Origin: UBA5536 sp964592595
GTDB lineage: Bacteria > Bacteroidota > Bacteroidia > Bacteroidales > F082
NCBI GenBank assembly: GCA_964592595.1
Contig: CAZQFH010000017.1
Location: 9,901 to 73,900 of the forward strand
DNA length: 64,000 nt
Direction: 5' to 3'
Within the stretch, counting starts at the first letter, position 1. Every line of letters begins with the position of its first letter. Positions 42,445-51,322 of the stretch are shown here, one piece after another. The translations under genes were made by a program, and so were the position numbers. Below the pieces are notes generated by a model. It was not told where the DNA came from and did not search any database. It saw only the letters and a program-made list of their open reading frames with translations.

Positions 42445-44319
42445 ATGCTTTTCGAAAAATACGATGTAATTGTTGTTGGTGCTGGTCATGCTGGTTCAGA
42501 AGCTGCAGCTGCTGCTGCAAATATGGGCAGCAAGGTTCTGTTGATCACGATGAATTTACAAACTATCGCGCAGATGTCTTGTAATCCGGCTATGGGTGGT
42601 ATTGCTAAGGGGCAAATTGTTCGAGAAATAGATGCTTTAGGTGGATATTCGGGCTTAGTAACAGATCGTACAATGATTCAGTTTAGGATGCTGAATAAGT
42701 CAAAAGGTCCAGCCATGTGGAGTCCTCGAGCTCAAAGTGACAGGATGCTCTTTTCGCTTGAATGGAGGCGTATGCTTGAGCAAACACCAAATCTTGATTT
42801 TTGGCAGGATATGGTCGTAGGATTAATCGTAAAAGATAATCGTATCCAAGGCGTGAAAACTTCAATGGGGCAAACGATAGAAGCGAATAATGTTATATTG
42901 ACAAATGGCACTTTTTTGAATGGAAAGATTCATATTGGCGAAAAATCTTTTGGCGGTGGTCGTATGGGCGACAGGGCAAGTCAAGGTCTTACAGAGCAAC
43001 TGATCGAGTTTGGTTTTCGTGCCGACAGATTGAAAACAGGCACTCCTGTGAGAGTTGACGGCAGAACAATCGATTTTAGCCGATTAGCTGAACAGAAAGG
43101 AGATGAGGTGGTTACGGGATTTTCTTACGTGGAAAAGGCCAATCTTAAGAAACAGCGTAGTTGTTATATGGCCTATACCAGTCGTAAAGTCCATGATACG
43201 CTAAAAACGGGCTTTCAGTTCTCACCAATGTTTAACGGAAGAATAGGAGGCGTTGGGCCGAGATATTGTCCGAGTATTGAAGACAAAGTGGAGCGTTTTT
43301 CTGATAAAGATGCTCATCAACTTTTTGTAGAACCAGAAGGATGGCATACCATTGAATATTATATCAATGGGTTTAGTTCCTCTTTGCCAGAAGATGTCCA
43401 GTTTAAAGCCTTAAGAGAAATTGAAGGTTTTGAAAATGCAAAAATTTTCAGGCCTGGGTATGCAATCGAGTATGATTTTTTCCCTCCTGAACAGTTGCAA
43501 CATAATTTAGAAACAAAACTTGTGAAAGGTTTGTTTTTCGCAGGGCAGATTAACGGCACAACTGGTTATGAGGAGGCAGCTGCTCAAGGAATTATTGCTG
43601 GAATTAATGCACATAACAAGGCCGTAGATAACGAACCTTTAATATTGAAGCGGTCTGAAGCTTACATCGGTGTTTTAATCGATGATTTGATAACGAAGGG
43701 TGTTGATGAGCCTTATCGTATGTTTACAAGTCGCGCTGAATATCGCATCTTACTACGGCAAGACAATGCTGATGCCAGACTTACGGAGAAAAGCTATAAA
43801 ATGGGTTTAGCTACGTTAGAAAGGTATCAAAAATTTAGGCAGAAACAGGAGCGTATTCTGGCGCTTATCAGTTATTTGGAAAAAACGGGTGTAGCGCCTG
43901 ATGAAATTAATACATTTCTTGAAACTCAAGGAACTTCACCCTTAACCCAACAAATTAAACTTTCCAATGTTCTTTTACGTCCTCAGGTGGAATTGCATGG
44001 ACTCATAAAAAACAATGAAAATCTGTTTACCGATATCAAGAATAGATACAACTTCAGGCAAGATGAAATTGAAGCTGCTGAAGTCTTGGTCAAATACAAA
44101 GGTTATATCGATAAGGAAAAAGAACTAGCTGACAAGCTTATGCGGCTTGAGCATGTTAAACTTAATTCAGAGTTTGATTACCATCAGCTTAAATCACTGT
44201 CGTACGAAGCACGAGAAAAATTGAATTTGATAAAACCCGAAACACTCGGCCAGGCAAGTAGGATTAGTGGAGTGTCTCCGGCAGATATTTCCGTACTTGC
44301 CATTTACTTAGGTAGATAG
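42445..44319 (+). CDS. mnmG: tRNA uridine-5-carboxymethylaminomethyl modification enzyme MnmG
   Basis: A 624-residue FAD protein that works with MnmE to modify U34 of certain tRNAs. The FAD dinucleotide-binding motif VVGAGHAGSEAAAAA is at residues 10-24. Further MnmG motifs are SCNPAMGGIAKGQIVREIDA, DRTMIQFRMLNKSKGPAMWSPRAQ-type region (split here), and GQINGTTGYEEAAAQG near 370. The C-terminal helical domain ends in ISGVSPADISVLAIYLGR. Length is normal. It is flanked by two parS sites. Confidence 0.97.
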   Translation: MLFEKYDVIVVGAGHAGSEAAAAAANMGSKVLLITMNLQTIAQMSCNPAMGGIAKGQIVREIDALGGYSGLVTDRTMIQFRMLNKSKGPAMWSPRAQSDRMLFSLEWRRMLEQTPNLDFWQDMVVGLIVKDNRIQGVKTSMGQTIEANNVILTNGTFLNGKIHIGEKSFGGGRMGDRASQGLTEQLIEFGFRADRLKTGTPVRVDGRTIDFSRLAEQKGDEVVTGFSYVEKANLKKQRSCYMAYTSRKVHDTLKTGFQFSPMFNGRIGGVGPRYCPSIEDKVERFSDKDAHQLFVEPEGWHTIEYYINGFSSSLPEDVQFKALREIEGFENAKIFRPGYAIEYDFFPPEQLQHNLETKLVKGLFFAGQINGTTGYEEAAAQGIIAGINAHNKAVDNEPLILKRSEAYIGVLIDDLITKGVDEPYRMFTSRAEYRILLRQDNADARLTEKSYKMGLATLERYQKFRQKQERILALISYLEKTGVAPDEINTFLETQGTSPLTQQIKLSNVLLRPQVELHGLIKNNENLFTDIKNRYNFRQDEIEAAEVLVKYKGYIDKEKELADKLMRLEHVKLNSEFDYHQLKSLSYEAREKLNLIKPETLGQASRISGVSPADISVLAIYLGR

Positions 44320-44324
44320 CGGTT

Positions 44325-44340
44325 TGTTCCACGTGAAACA
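44325..44340. other. parS centromere site 2
   Basis: TGTTCCACGTGAAACA matches the parS consensus (N=C), with one mismatch to the perfect palindrome. It sits between mnmG and the methyltransferase gene, 5 bases after the mnmG stop codon, and forms a pair with 42408. Confidence 0.88.
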
Positions 44341-44347
44341 TTCGATT

Positions 44348-45229
44348 ATGTCAACGAAATGCCCAGTCTGTAATTCTGAACATATAGCGTTTGAACTAGG
44401 ACTGAAAGATTATTTTTTAAGTCAGGAGGATTTTGAGATTTTGCATTGTAATGATTGCAATATTTCATTTACAAATCAAATACCTGCGGCGACTGAAATG
44501 CAACAGTATTATTCATCCGAAAAATACTATAGTCATTCTGATGAAAAAAAGGGATTTATTCCGTTCTTGTATAGAAAAATAAAATCTATTAATATTAATA
44601 CAAAGTACAACCAAGTAACCAAGGGGATGTTGCCTGGGAAGCTTTTGGATTTTGGATGTGGTATTGGTGATTTTTTAATACATGCACAAGCTAAAGGCTG
44701 GTCTGTTCATGGCATTGAACCTAATGTAAAAGCAAGAGACATCGCTTCTAAAAAACTTAGGAGTGAGATTTTAGATAATGAAGGTTTAATGCGTTTTCCG
44801 GATAATCATTTTGATCTGATCACATTATTTCATGTGTTGGAGCATGTGTATGCTCCTGATGAATTGATATCAGAACTGCTTCGTGTTCTAAAACCGAATG
44901 GAAGACTTATTCTGGCTTTACCTAATAAAGACTCATTTGACGCGAAATATTACAATAAGTTTTGGGCTGCCTGGGATGTGCCACGTCATTTGTGGCATTT
45001 TGTTCCTGAGAGTGTCGAGGGTCTGCTTGAGAAACATAAAATGGAAAAGTTTAAACAGATACCAATGAGATGGGATGCATTTTATGTTGCCCTTTTAAGT
45101 GAACAATACAAAAAGAGCACTTTCCCTCTGCTAAATGCACTACTGATTGGTTTGATTTCAAATTTTAAAGCTGGCTTAAATGGGCAGTATTCCAGTTTAA
45201 TTTATTGTTTCAAATCAAAGAATGTATAA
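44348..45229 (+). CDS. class I SAM-dependent methyltransferase with zinc ribbon
   Basis: A 293-residue protein. The N-terminus has two CxxC knuckles (CPVCNSEH; LHCNDCNISF), a zinc ribbon common in this group of sugar or glycan methyltransferases. The SAM domain starts near residue 100: LLDFGCGIGDFLIHA, then VHGIEPNVKARD, LITLFHVLEHV and LLRVLKPNGRLILALPN. The substrate is unknown. The ATG at 44348 is used; an in-frame TTG at 44324 would translate through the parS site. It is followed by a large inverted-repeat element. Confidence 0.87.
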   Translation: MSTKCPVCNSEHIAFELGLKDYFLSQEDFEILHCNDCNISFTNQIPAATEMQQYYSSEKYYSHSDEKKGFIPFLYRKIKSININTKYNQVTKGMLPGKLLDFGCGIGDFLIHAQAKGWSVHGIEPNVKARDIASKKLRSEILDNEGLMRFPDNHFDLITLFHVLEHVYAPDELISELLRVLKPNGRLILALPNKDSFDAKYYNKFWAAWDVPRHLWHFVPESVEGLLEKHKMEKFKQIPMRWDAFYVALLSEQYKKSTFPLLNALLIGLISNFKAGLNGQYSSLIYCFKSKNV

Positions 45230-45232
45230 ATT

Positions 45233-45294
45233 ATTGATAGTCAAAGTGATATACACCAACTACTAAGGTGTAAACTTGTTAAGCATCTATCAAT
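45233..45294. repeat. nested inverted-repeat element
   Basis: Outer arms ATTGATAG (45233-45240) and CTATCAAT (45287-45294) are exact complements. Inner arms TACACC (45252-45257) and GGTGTA (45267-45272) enclose a 9-base loop. Between them CAAAGT and ACTTG can pair with one bulge. No T-run follows closely. It could form an RNA hairpin of about 60 nt or a DNA cruciform. The rest of the gap (45295-45511) shows no gene; an 8-bp palindrome AAGCGCTT is at 45360. Confidence 0.65.
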
Positions 45295-45511
45295 CAAGTC
45301 TATAAGATTGTAAGAAGTCAAAAAAAATACTTTTGTTGTTTGGTTTCTGGGGTAATTTTAAGCGCTTTATGCTGTTTTTTTGTTGTTTTTATAGCAATCT
45401 TTACCTTAGGTGAGAAAACGCCTTAGATTTAACCTGAAGCGTTCAAATATTTTCTGTAATTTTATCTTTTGGTGCTGTTTTTGTAGTTGAGGTCTCTTTT
45501 GTATTTACTAC

Positions 45512-48500
45512 ATGAAAAAGTCTATTCTGATTTTTGGTCTGGTTTTGGCAATTTTATTTTCCTTCATGGGATTGAATTTTCTTTTTATACAATTGAATAA
45601 GGAGGAAGTTTTAGTTTCTAAGCTTGAGGAGACATTAAAGCATAATGGTGAAAAGCTGATTTCTGCGAAAAGTACAATCAATCAATTCGACGAATTTAAG
45701 CAGAAGGATCTATGTTTTGATTGCATTAGCAAGCAGTTGAATCGCATTCCTGAAGTGTGTTTATTTTGCTATCAGGATACAAGTTTGGTGTATTGGTCCT
45801 CGAATAATGCGTTACCTAATATTTTAGTGTCACTAATTTTTGAAGAAGATAGCTCGGGTTTTGTAAAGTTATCGGATGGTATTTACCAATATCTCAGTTT
45901 TTCTTCAATTCAAACGGACACGATCAGTAATAGATGGGCAGTGCTTTTAATCCCAATTTATAAATCTTATGCTATTAATAATCAATTTCTTAGTCCACAT
46001 TTTGTAGGTGATATTTTTAATGAAAATGTTGTTATAACAATTGATCTGGAAAAGCCCATAATGCCGGGCATGTCTTCCGAAAACCTTAAATATGAAATCG
46101 TTAAAGAATTTGCACTGAGCAATAATCAGGCGTTTATTTTATTTATTGTTAGTTTGTTCTTATACTTATCGCTCGTATATCTGGTTTTTTTTGCCAGTAA
46201 TTTAATGTCAATAATGAAAAATCCAGGCATTAAGTTCGGTTTTGGTTTAGTTGTAATTATTGTTGGATTCGGGTTTTATTATTTGACTATTGGTTTTAGC
46301 GCTTTAGCTAACACTCAGCTTTTTGGTTCAAAACACATAAATATTTTATTATGGGAAATTAGCATAGGAGATGCAGTCTTTGGGATAATTCAATTGCTTT
46401 TAATTAGCTGGATATTTAAGACATACAGTCCAAAGCTAATTAAGACGCTACCGCAGTTGTTACGCACTGTATTACTGGTATTTGTCTTTTTGATTTTATT
46501 TTTTACATTTTATTTTTTAATTTCTCAATTGATTTTTGAGTCGCAAATTCCCCTTTCTTTTCATGAATTTTATGAATTGAACCTTCAAAGTTATATTTTA
46601 TTATTGTTAATTAGTTTGCTGGCTTTGATTGTAAACACAATCTTTAACCATTTGTTTGCGATATTATTTCTTCCGAAGGATAGGATTGGACTTTCATTTT
46701 TACTTCTTATATTGTTGCTGGCAATCAAACAATTAATGTTTTTAAATCTTGAGGCTTCACTATGGCTTTCTGACATGTTTGCGCTCCTTTTATTTATTGT
46801 TTTATTTATAAATATAAAGAACGAGATGAAAGGTAGGCCAAATTTAAGTTTATTGTCATTGGTTCTATTTTCTTTAATACTTACCTGGCTATTTTTTGCG
46901 GAAAATCTCAGAAAATCTGAAAACGAACAACAACTTGTGGCCATGCAGTTGAATGTAGAATCAGATCCAATGCTAGAGTTTGTATTTAATTCAATATTCA
47001 GAGAAATAGATCAGGATTCAATATTAAATGAGTTGGTTTATAGACATGATTTTGAAGAGCTTGAAGCTGATTCGATAAACCAATACATCACAGATAATTA
47101 CAATCATGATTATTTTTCAAAATATAATATAAGTATTACATTATGTGATAATTGGGACGAGCTTCTCATTCAACCCGGGGATTATGTTTCTAATTGCAAA
47201 ACCTATTTTATGGCTTTGAGTCAGGAAAAAGGTCTTGTTTCTGATCAAAACCCGAATCTGTATTATATACAGGACAACCTTATCGGAGCCTATTATTTGG
47301 CTATTTTGCCTTTGAAGCCCAATGAATATGGGCAGCAGTTTTATATTTTTATTGAATATTATTTCAAATATTTTCCTGAAGGGCTTGGCTATCCGGAATT
47401 GTTAGTTGAACAGGAAAATAACCTCACAGGGCTATTTTCGGATTATTCGTTTGCTACGTATTCAAATAGAAAACTGGTATATAAATTTGGTAAATATGTT
47501 TATCCCCTCGAAATTGATCAGATTAGTTTCGTTAATGGAGATTTTACGAATGAAAATGGATTTAGGCATTATTTTCTGGAAATGTCCTCAGGATCCGGTC
47601 TTGTAGTTAGCAAACCTGCCAAGAGGTTTATCGATATTATTGCACCCTTTTCTTATTTTATTATTGTACTTAGTTTGCTTAGTCTGCTCTTTAATAAGCA
47701 GTTGCTTCTGCATCCTTTTTCTTATATAAAAACGCTCAATTTCAGAAGCAAATTACAGCTATTTAATCTCAGCGCATTGGTGATTTCTTTCTTTATTATA
47801 GGGTTGATTTCTGCTTTTTATATTCGGGATATCTATCAACAGAAATCAGATGATTTTCTTTCCGAACGAACCCAGTCTATATTAATAGAGCTTGAACACA
47901 AATTACAAAGTGATGATATAAATTCAAAGGAAATACGAGAATATCTCCATCAGATATTGACTAAATTTTCAAAGGTATTTTTCTCTGATATTAATCTCTA
48001 CAACCTCCGGGGCGATTTGTTGGCCAGCTCAAGACCCGAAATATTTCATCGGCAACTTATTTCTGAGAAAATGAACTCCGATGCATATGCCGCACTTCGA
48101 AGCGGTAAATCGTATTTGTTTTTGCATCAGGAAGAGATAGGGCAGGGCTCATATTATTCTTCTTATGTGCCGTTTCAAAATGCAAATGGTGAAACAATTG
48201 CCTTCGTGAACTTACCATATTTTGCACGCGAATCGGAACTGAGGACAGAAATTTCAACATTTGTCCTCACCTACATGAATATTTTCATTTTGCTGAGTGG
48301 TATTTCAGCTTTTGTTGTGTTGTTCCTATCAGGTCGATTAACTAAGCCATTGTTGCTGTTGCAATCCAAGATGAAGGCCATTCGCTTTGATCAGGCTAAT
48401 GAGCCCATCGAATGGCGCAGTCAGGACGAAATAGGTCAGCTTGTAAATCAATACAATCAGTTGATTATGGAATTGGAACGTAGTGCTGAGTTGCTTGCAC

Positions 48501-49183
48501 GTTCTGAGCGGGAAACTGCCTGGCGCGAAATGGCTCGTCAGGTTGCTCACGAGATCAAAAACCCACTAACTCCCATGCGCCTCAGCGTGCAGCATCTGAA
48601 ACGATCATGGGATGACCGCGATCCGGATATCGAACAAAAAATCCAGCGGACTACCAGCACGCTTATTGAACAAATTGATACGCTAGCTACCATTGCATCG
48701 GCGTTTTCTGATTTCGCCCGCATGCCTGTAAACAAACCTGAAACTTTTAACCTGACTGATCTTATCAAACGTACTGCTCTGCTCTACAGTGGTAAGTCAA
48801 ATGTAATGATTGATATCCAGGCTGATGATGAAGCTGGTTTCTGGATTTATGCCGACAAAAAAAACATAGGGCGTGCTTTTGGAAACCTGTTCAAAAATGC
48901 TGTTCAGGCTATTGGAAACAAACCCGACGGGAAAATTCGTATTACATTTTCACGTACAGAAACGGAAGCAAAGGTAATGGTGAATGATAATGGCAAAGGG
49001 ATGACGCAAGAGGAACAGAATAAGCTGTTTACGCCTAATTTCACAACGAAATCAAGTGGAATGGGTCTTGGATTATCAATCGTGCGTCAGATAATAGAAT
49101 CAGCTGGAGGTAGGGTAACCTTCACAAGTAAAATAGGTTCTGGAACATGCTTTGAAGTAGTGTTGCCTTTAGTGAAATCCTGA
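45512..49183 (+). CDS. very large sensor histidine kinase (NtrY-like)
   Basis: A 1223-residue membrane kinase. TM1 is at about 5-25, followed by an extracytoplasmic part to about 205. A block of about eight hydrophobic helices covers 207-460. A second soluble part (about 465-705) precedes TMs near 712-730 and 755-778, and a third extracytoplasmic part (about 780-915) leads to a TM near 920-942. Then come HAMP (LSGRLTKPLLLLQSKMKAIR), the HisKA H box with H1013 in MARQVAHEIKNPLTPMRLSV, and HATPase motifs NLFKNAVQAI, DNGKGMT and GMGLGLSIVRQI. The H box resembles NtrY. No response regulator is adjacent. Unusually long for the family. Confidence 0.9.
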   Translation: MKKSILIFGLVLAILFSFMGLNFLFIQLNKEEVLVSKLEETLKHNGEKLISAKSTINQFDEFKQKDLCFDCISKQLNRIPEVCLFCYQDTSLVYWSSNNALPNILVSLIFEEDSSGFVKLSDGIYQYLSFSSIQTDTISNRWAVLLIPIYKSYAINNQFLSPHFVGDIFNENVVITIDLEKPIMPGMSSENLKYEIVKEFALSNNQAFILFIVSLFLYLSLVYLVFFASNLMSIMKNPGIKFGFGLVVIIVGFGFYYLTIGFSALANTQLFGSKHINILLWEISIGDAVFGIIQLLLISWIFKTYSPKLIKTLPQLLRTVLLVFVFLILFFTFYFLISQLIFESQIPLSFHEFYELNLQSYILLLLISLLALIVNTIFNHLFAILFLPKDRIGLSFLLLILLLAIKQLMFLNLEASLWLSDMFALLLFIVLFINIKNEMKGRPNLSLLSLVLFSLILTWLFFAENLRKSENEQQLVAMQLNVESDPMLEFVFNSIFREIDQDSILNELVYRHDFEELEADSINQYITDNYNHDYFSKYNISITLCDNWDELLIQPGDYVSNCKTYFMALSQEKGLVSDQNPNLYYIQDNLIGAYYLAILPLKPNEYGQQFYIFIEYYFKYFPEGLGYPELLVEQENNLTGLFSDYSFATYSNRKLVYKFGKYVYPLEIDQISFVNGDFTNENGFRHYFLEMSSGSGLVVSKPAKRFIDIIAPFSYFIIVLSLLSLLFNKQLLLHPFSYIKTLNFRSKLQLFNLSALVISFFIIGLISAFYIRDIYQQKSDDFLSERTQSILIELEHKLQSDDINSKEIREYLHQILTKFSKVFFSDINLYNLRGDLLASSRPEIFHRQLISEKMNSDAYAALRSGKSYLFLHQEEIGQGSYYSSYVPFQNANGETIAFVNLPYFARESELRTEISTFVLTYMNIFILLSGISAFVVLFLSGRLTKPLLLLQSKMKAIRFDQANEPIEWRSQDEIGQLVNQYNQLIMELERSAELLARSERETAWREMARQVAHEIKNPLTPMRLSVQHLKRSWDDRDPDIEQKIQRTTSTLIEQIDTLATIASAFSDFARMPVNKPETFNLTDLIKRTALLYSGKSNVMIDIQADDEAGFWIYADKKNIGRAFGNLFKNAVQAIGNKPDGKIRITFSRTETEAKVMVNDNGKGMTQEEQNKLFTPNFTTKSSGMGLGLSIVRQIIESAGGRVTFTSKIGSGTCFEVVLPLVKS

Positions 49184-49274
49184 TTGATTTCGCGTAAATA
49201 TGATGTAATTAAGCATTACAGCTGCTACAATTTTGTTTAAAATATCTTTCACGCGATTCATTCCACCAAAAATA

Positions 49275-49305
49275 TTTGCCTACATGGTGAGATAAGCTAA
49301 CTTTG
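49275..49305 (+). promoter_or_regulatory. promoter of the envelope-biosynthesis block
   Basis: TTTG (49275-49278), 19 bases, TAACTTTG (49298-49305): both elements and spacing match the Bacteroidota housekeeping promoter. It lies 9 bases before the flippase ATG, so the leader is very short or absent. Confidence 0.82.
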
Positions 49306-49314
49306 CTAACCACA

Positions 49315-50784
49315 ATGGCAACAAACCCAATAAAAAGCCTGGCAGGGCAAACAGCAGTGTATGGTATGGGAACAATCATCCCGCGCCTGCTCAATTATAT
49401 GTTGGTGCCATTCTATACCCGAGTGCTTTCTGATGCGCATTACGGGCAGATGACAGAGCTGTATGCTTATGTTGCTTTTTTGCTGGTATTGCTTACCTAT
49501 GGCATGGAAACAGCTTTTTTTCGATACGCACAAAAAGCGGATACCAGCAAGGTTTTTAATGCGGCTTTATCAGCTATATTCACTACTTCAGCCGTATTTA
49601 TCGGGCTCCTAATCTTTTTTTATGAGCCAGTGGCCAGTCTAATACAGTATTCCGGAAATTCGGAATACATCGTTTTTGTCGGGCTGATTGTTGCCCTCGA
49701 TGCCATTACAGCTATTCCTTTTGCCTTGCTTCGCAAACAAAACAAAGCCCGTCGCTTTGCTACAATCCGTATTTTGAATGTTAGTCTGAATATTGGATTG
49801 AATGTCCTTTTTATTGTGCTTATACCAGCATGGTCAATGCGCTTTGCATCAGATATTTTTGGAAATAATGTCAGTTTATTAATTTGGGTCTTTGTTGCAA
49901 ATCTGATGGCCAGCCTGTTGAGTTTGGTGCTGCTATGGCCACAGCTGAAAAGGTTTTCGTATAGCTGGGACAGTAGTTTGATCAAACCTATGCTTAACTA
50001 TGCTTTGCCTGTTTTGGTGGTGGGCTTGGCTGGCATGGTGAACGAAGTGATTGACAAAATCTTGCTGAAATACCTATTGCCCAATCGGGAGACAGCCATG
50101 GCACAGCTTGGTATTTATGGAGCAAACTACAAACTGGGTGTATTGATGACACTCTTTATCCAGATGTTCCGCTTTGCTGCTGAGCCTTTCTTTTTTGCTG
50201 AGGCAGAAAAAAATGACAGCTCAGAGCTTTTCGCTAAAGTGTTGAACTATTTTGTGATCAGTGGATTATTGATTTTTCTTGGTATTACCTTGTTTATTGA
50301 TGTGTTTCAATATTTTCTTGGAGCTGAATTCCGATCAGGACTGAATATCGTTCCGATTGTATTGATCGCCAATCTTTTTTATGGGGTGTTTTTTAATCTT
50401 TCTGTTTGGTACAAACTTACCGATCGAACCCGAAATGGGGCAGTAATTGCGCTAATTGGCGCCACTATAACGCTAATAGCCAACATCCTTCTGATTCCGG
50501 TTATGGGCTATACCGGAGCTGCATGGGCACATCTGGCATGCTATTCAACCATGATGATCATTTCTTATTTCTGGGGCAAAAAAGTTTATCCGATTCCTTA
50601 CAAAATAAATCGTTTCCTTTTTTACCTCATTTTGGCGCTTGGGCTTTATTTTATCTCCGTTGCCGTTCATCCCGATGAATTGCTTATCCGTTTGTTGTTC
50701 AACGCAATGCTTTTGGCGGTTTTCGTGACAGTAGCCGTTTTGTTGGAGCATAAAGGTTTTCGAGCTACTCAGAGAATTTCCTGA
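49315..50784 (+). CDS. oligosaccharide flippase family protein (Wzx/MATE-like)
   Basis: A 489-residue inner-membrane protein with about 14 hydrophobic helices. The N-terminus SLAGQTAVYGMGTIIPRLLN and VPFYTRVLSDAHYG fit the polysaccharide flippase family (RfbX/Wzx-like), which moves lipid-linked sugars across the inner membrane. A central basic loop (RKQNKARRFATIR) is typical. The ATG at 49315 is preferred to TTG 49303, which lies inside the -7 element. It starts a block continuing with dut, a sugar nucleotidyltransferase, a TPR protein, DUF4292 and EnvC. Confidence 0.9.
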   Translation: MATNPIKSLAGQTAVYGMGTIIPRLLNYMLVPFYTRVLSDAHYGQMTELYAYVAFLLVLLTYGMETAFFRYAQKADTSKVFNAALSAIFTTSAVFIGLLIFFYEPVASLIQYSGNSEYIVFVGLIVALDAITAIPFALLRKQNKARRFATIRILNVSLNIGLNVLFIVLIPAWSMRFASDIFGNNVSLLIWVFVANLMASLLSLVLLWPQLKRFSYSWDSSLIKPMLNYALPVLVVGLAGMVNEVIDKILLKYLLPNRETAMAQLGIYGANYKLGVLMTLFIQMFRFAAEPFFFAEAEKNDSSELFAKVLNYFVISGLLIFLGITLFIDVFQYFLGAEFRSGLNIVPIVLIANLFYGVFFNLSVWYKLTDRTRNGAVIALIGATITLIANILLIPVMGYTGAAWAHLACYSTMMIISYFWGKKVYPIPYKINRFLFYLILALGLYFISVAVHPDELLIRLLFNAMLLAVFVTVAVLLEHKGFRATQRIS

Positions 50785-50824
50785 TTTTTACTTTTTTAAC
50801 GGAAGCCATCGCCCGAATAATCCT

Positions 50825-50832
50825 TATTTTTG
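50825..50832 (+). promoter_or_regulatory. -7 element before dut
   Basis: TATTTTTG fits TAnnTTTG and ends 30 bases before the dut ATG. No convincing -33 element was seen. Confidence 0.5.
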
Positions 50833-50862
50833 CGGCTGCCCAATAAAAGCTGTAAATATTTT

Positions 50863-51294
50863 ATGGAAATATCAATTGTAAATCACTCTAAACATCCCTT
50901 GCCTGCCTACGAAACAGAGGCCTCGGCCGGAATGGACTTACGTGCCAATCTGGATGAACCGCTTATACTGGCTTCTTTGCAACGAGCACTTATTCCAACC
51001 GGATTATTTATTGAGTTGCCTATTGGTTTTGAAGCCCAACTCAGGCCTCGAAGCGGCTTAGCCATCAAGCACGGCCTAACCCTACTAAACACACCCGGAA
51101 CTATTGATGCCGACTACCGAGGTGAGATAAAAGTAATTTTGGTCAACCTTTCCGATCAGGTTTTTACTATAAATGATGGCGAACGCATAGCACAAATGGT
51201 GATTGCCCGGCATGAAAATGCTCAATGGAAAGTGGTCGAAAAACTCAGTGAAACCAATCGCGGAGCTGGCGGTTTTGGGCACACAGGAAAATAA
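50863..51294 (+). CDS. dut: dUTP diphosphatase
   Basis: A 143-residue trimeric enzyme that hydrolyses dUTP to dUMP and pyrophosphate. All five motifs are present in order: ASAGMDLRA, PRSGLAIKHG, GTIDADYRGEIKV, GERIAQMV and RGAGGFGHTG (the last one the flexible C-terminal P-loop-like arm). The ATG at 50863 gives the usual start (MEISIVN). It lies 28 bases before the nucleotidyltransferase start and is conserved in this place in Bacteroidota. Confidence 0.97.
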   Translation: MEISIVNHSKHPLPAYETEASAGMDLRANLDEPLILASLQRALIPTGLFIELPIGFEAQLRPRSGLAIKHGLTLLNTPGTIDADYRGEIKVILVNLSDQVFTINDGERIAQMVIARHENAQWKVVEKLSETNRGAGGFGHTGK

Positions 51295-51322
51295 AGAAAC
51301 TGGAAACAACAAATTAGAAAAA

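Noticed and set aside
44324..44347. Upstream TTG start for the zinc-ribbon methyltransferase
   Set aside because: It would translate through the parS site (FHVKH); ATG 44348 is immediately followed by the zinc-ribbon motif.
42370..45511. DnaA-box cluster or oriC near the parS pair
   Set aside because: I found no convincing TTATNCACA boxes or AT-rich unwinding element; parS only suggests origin proximity.
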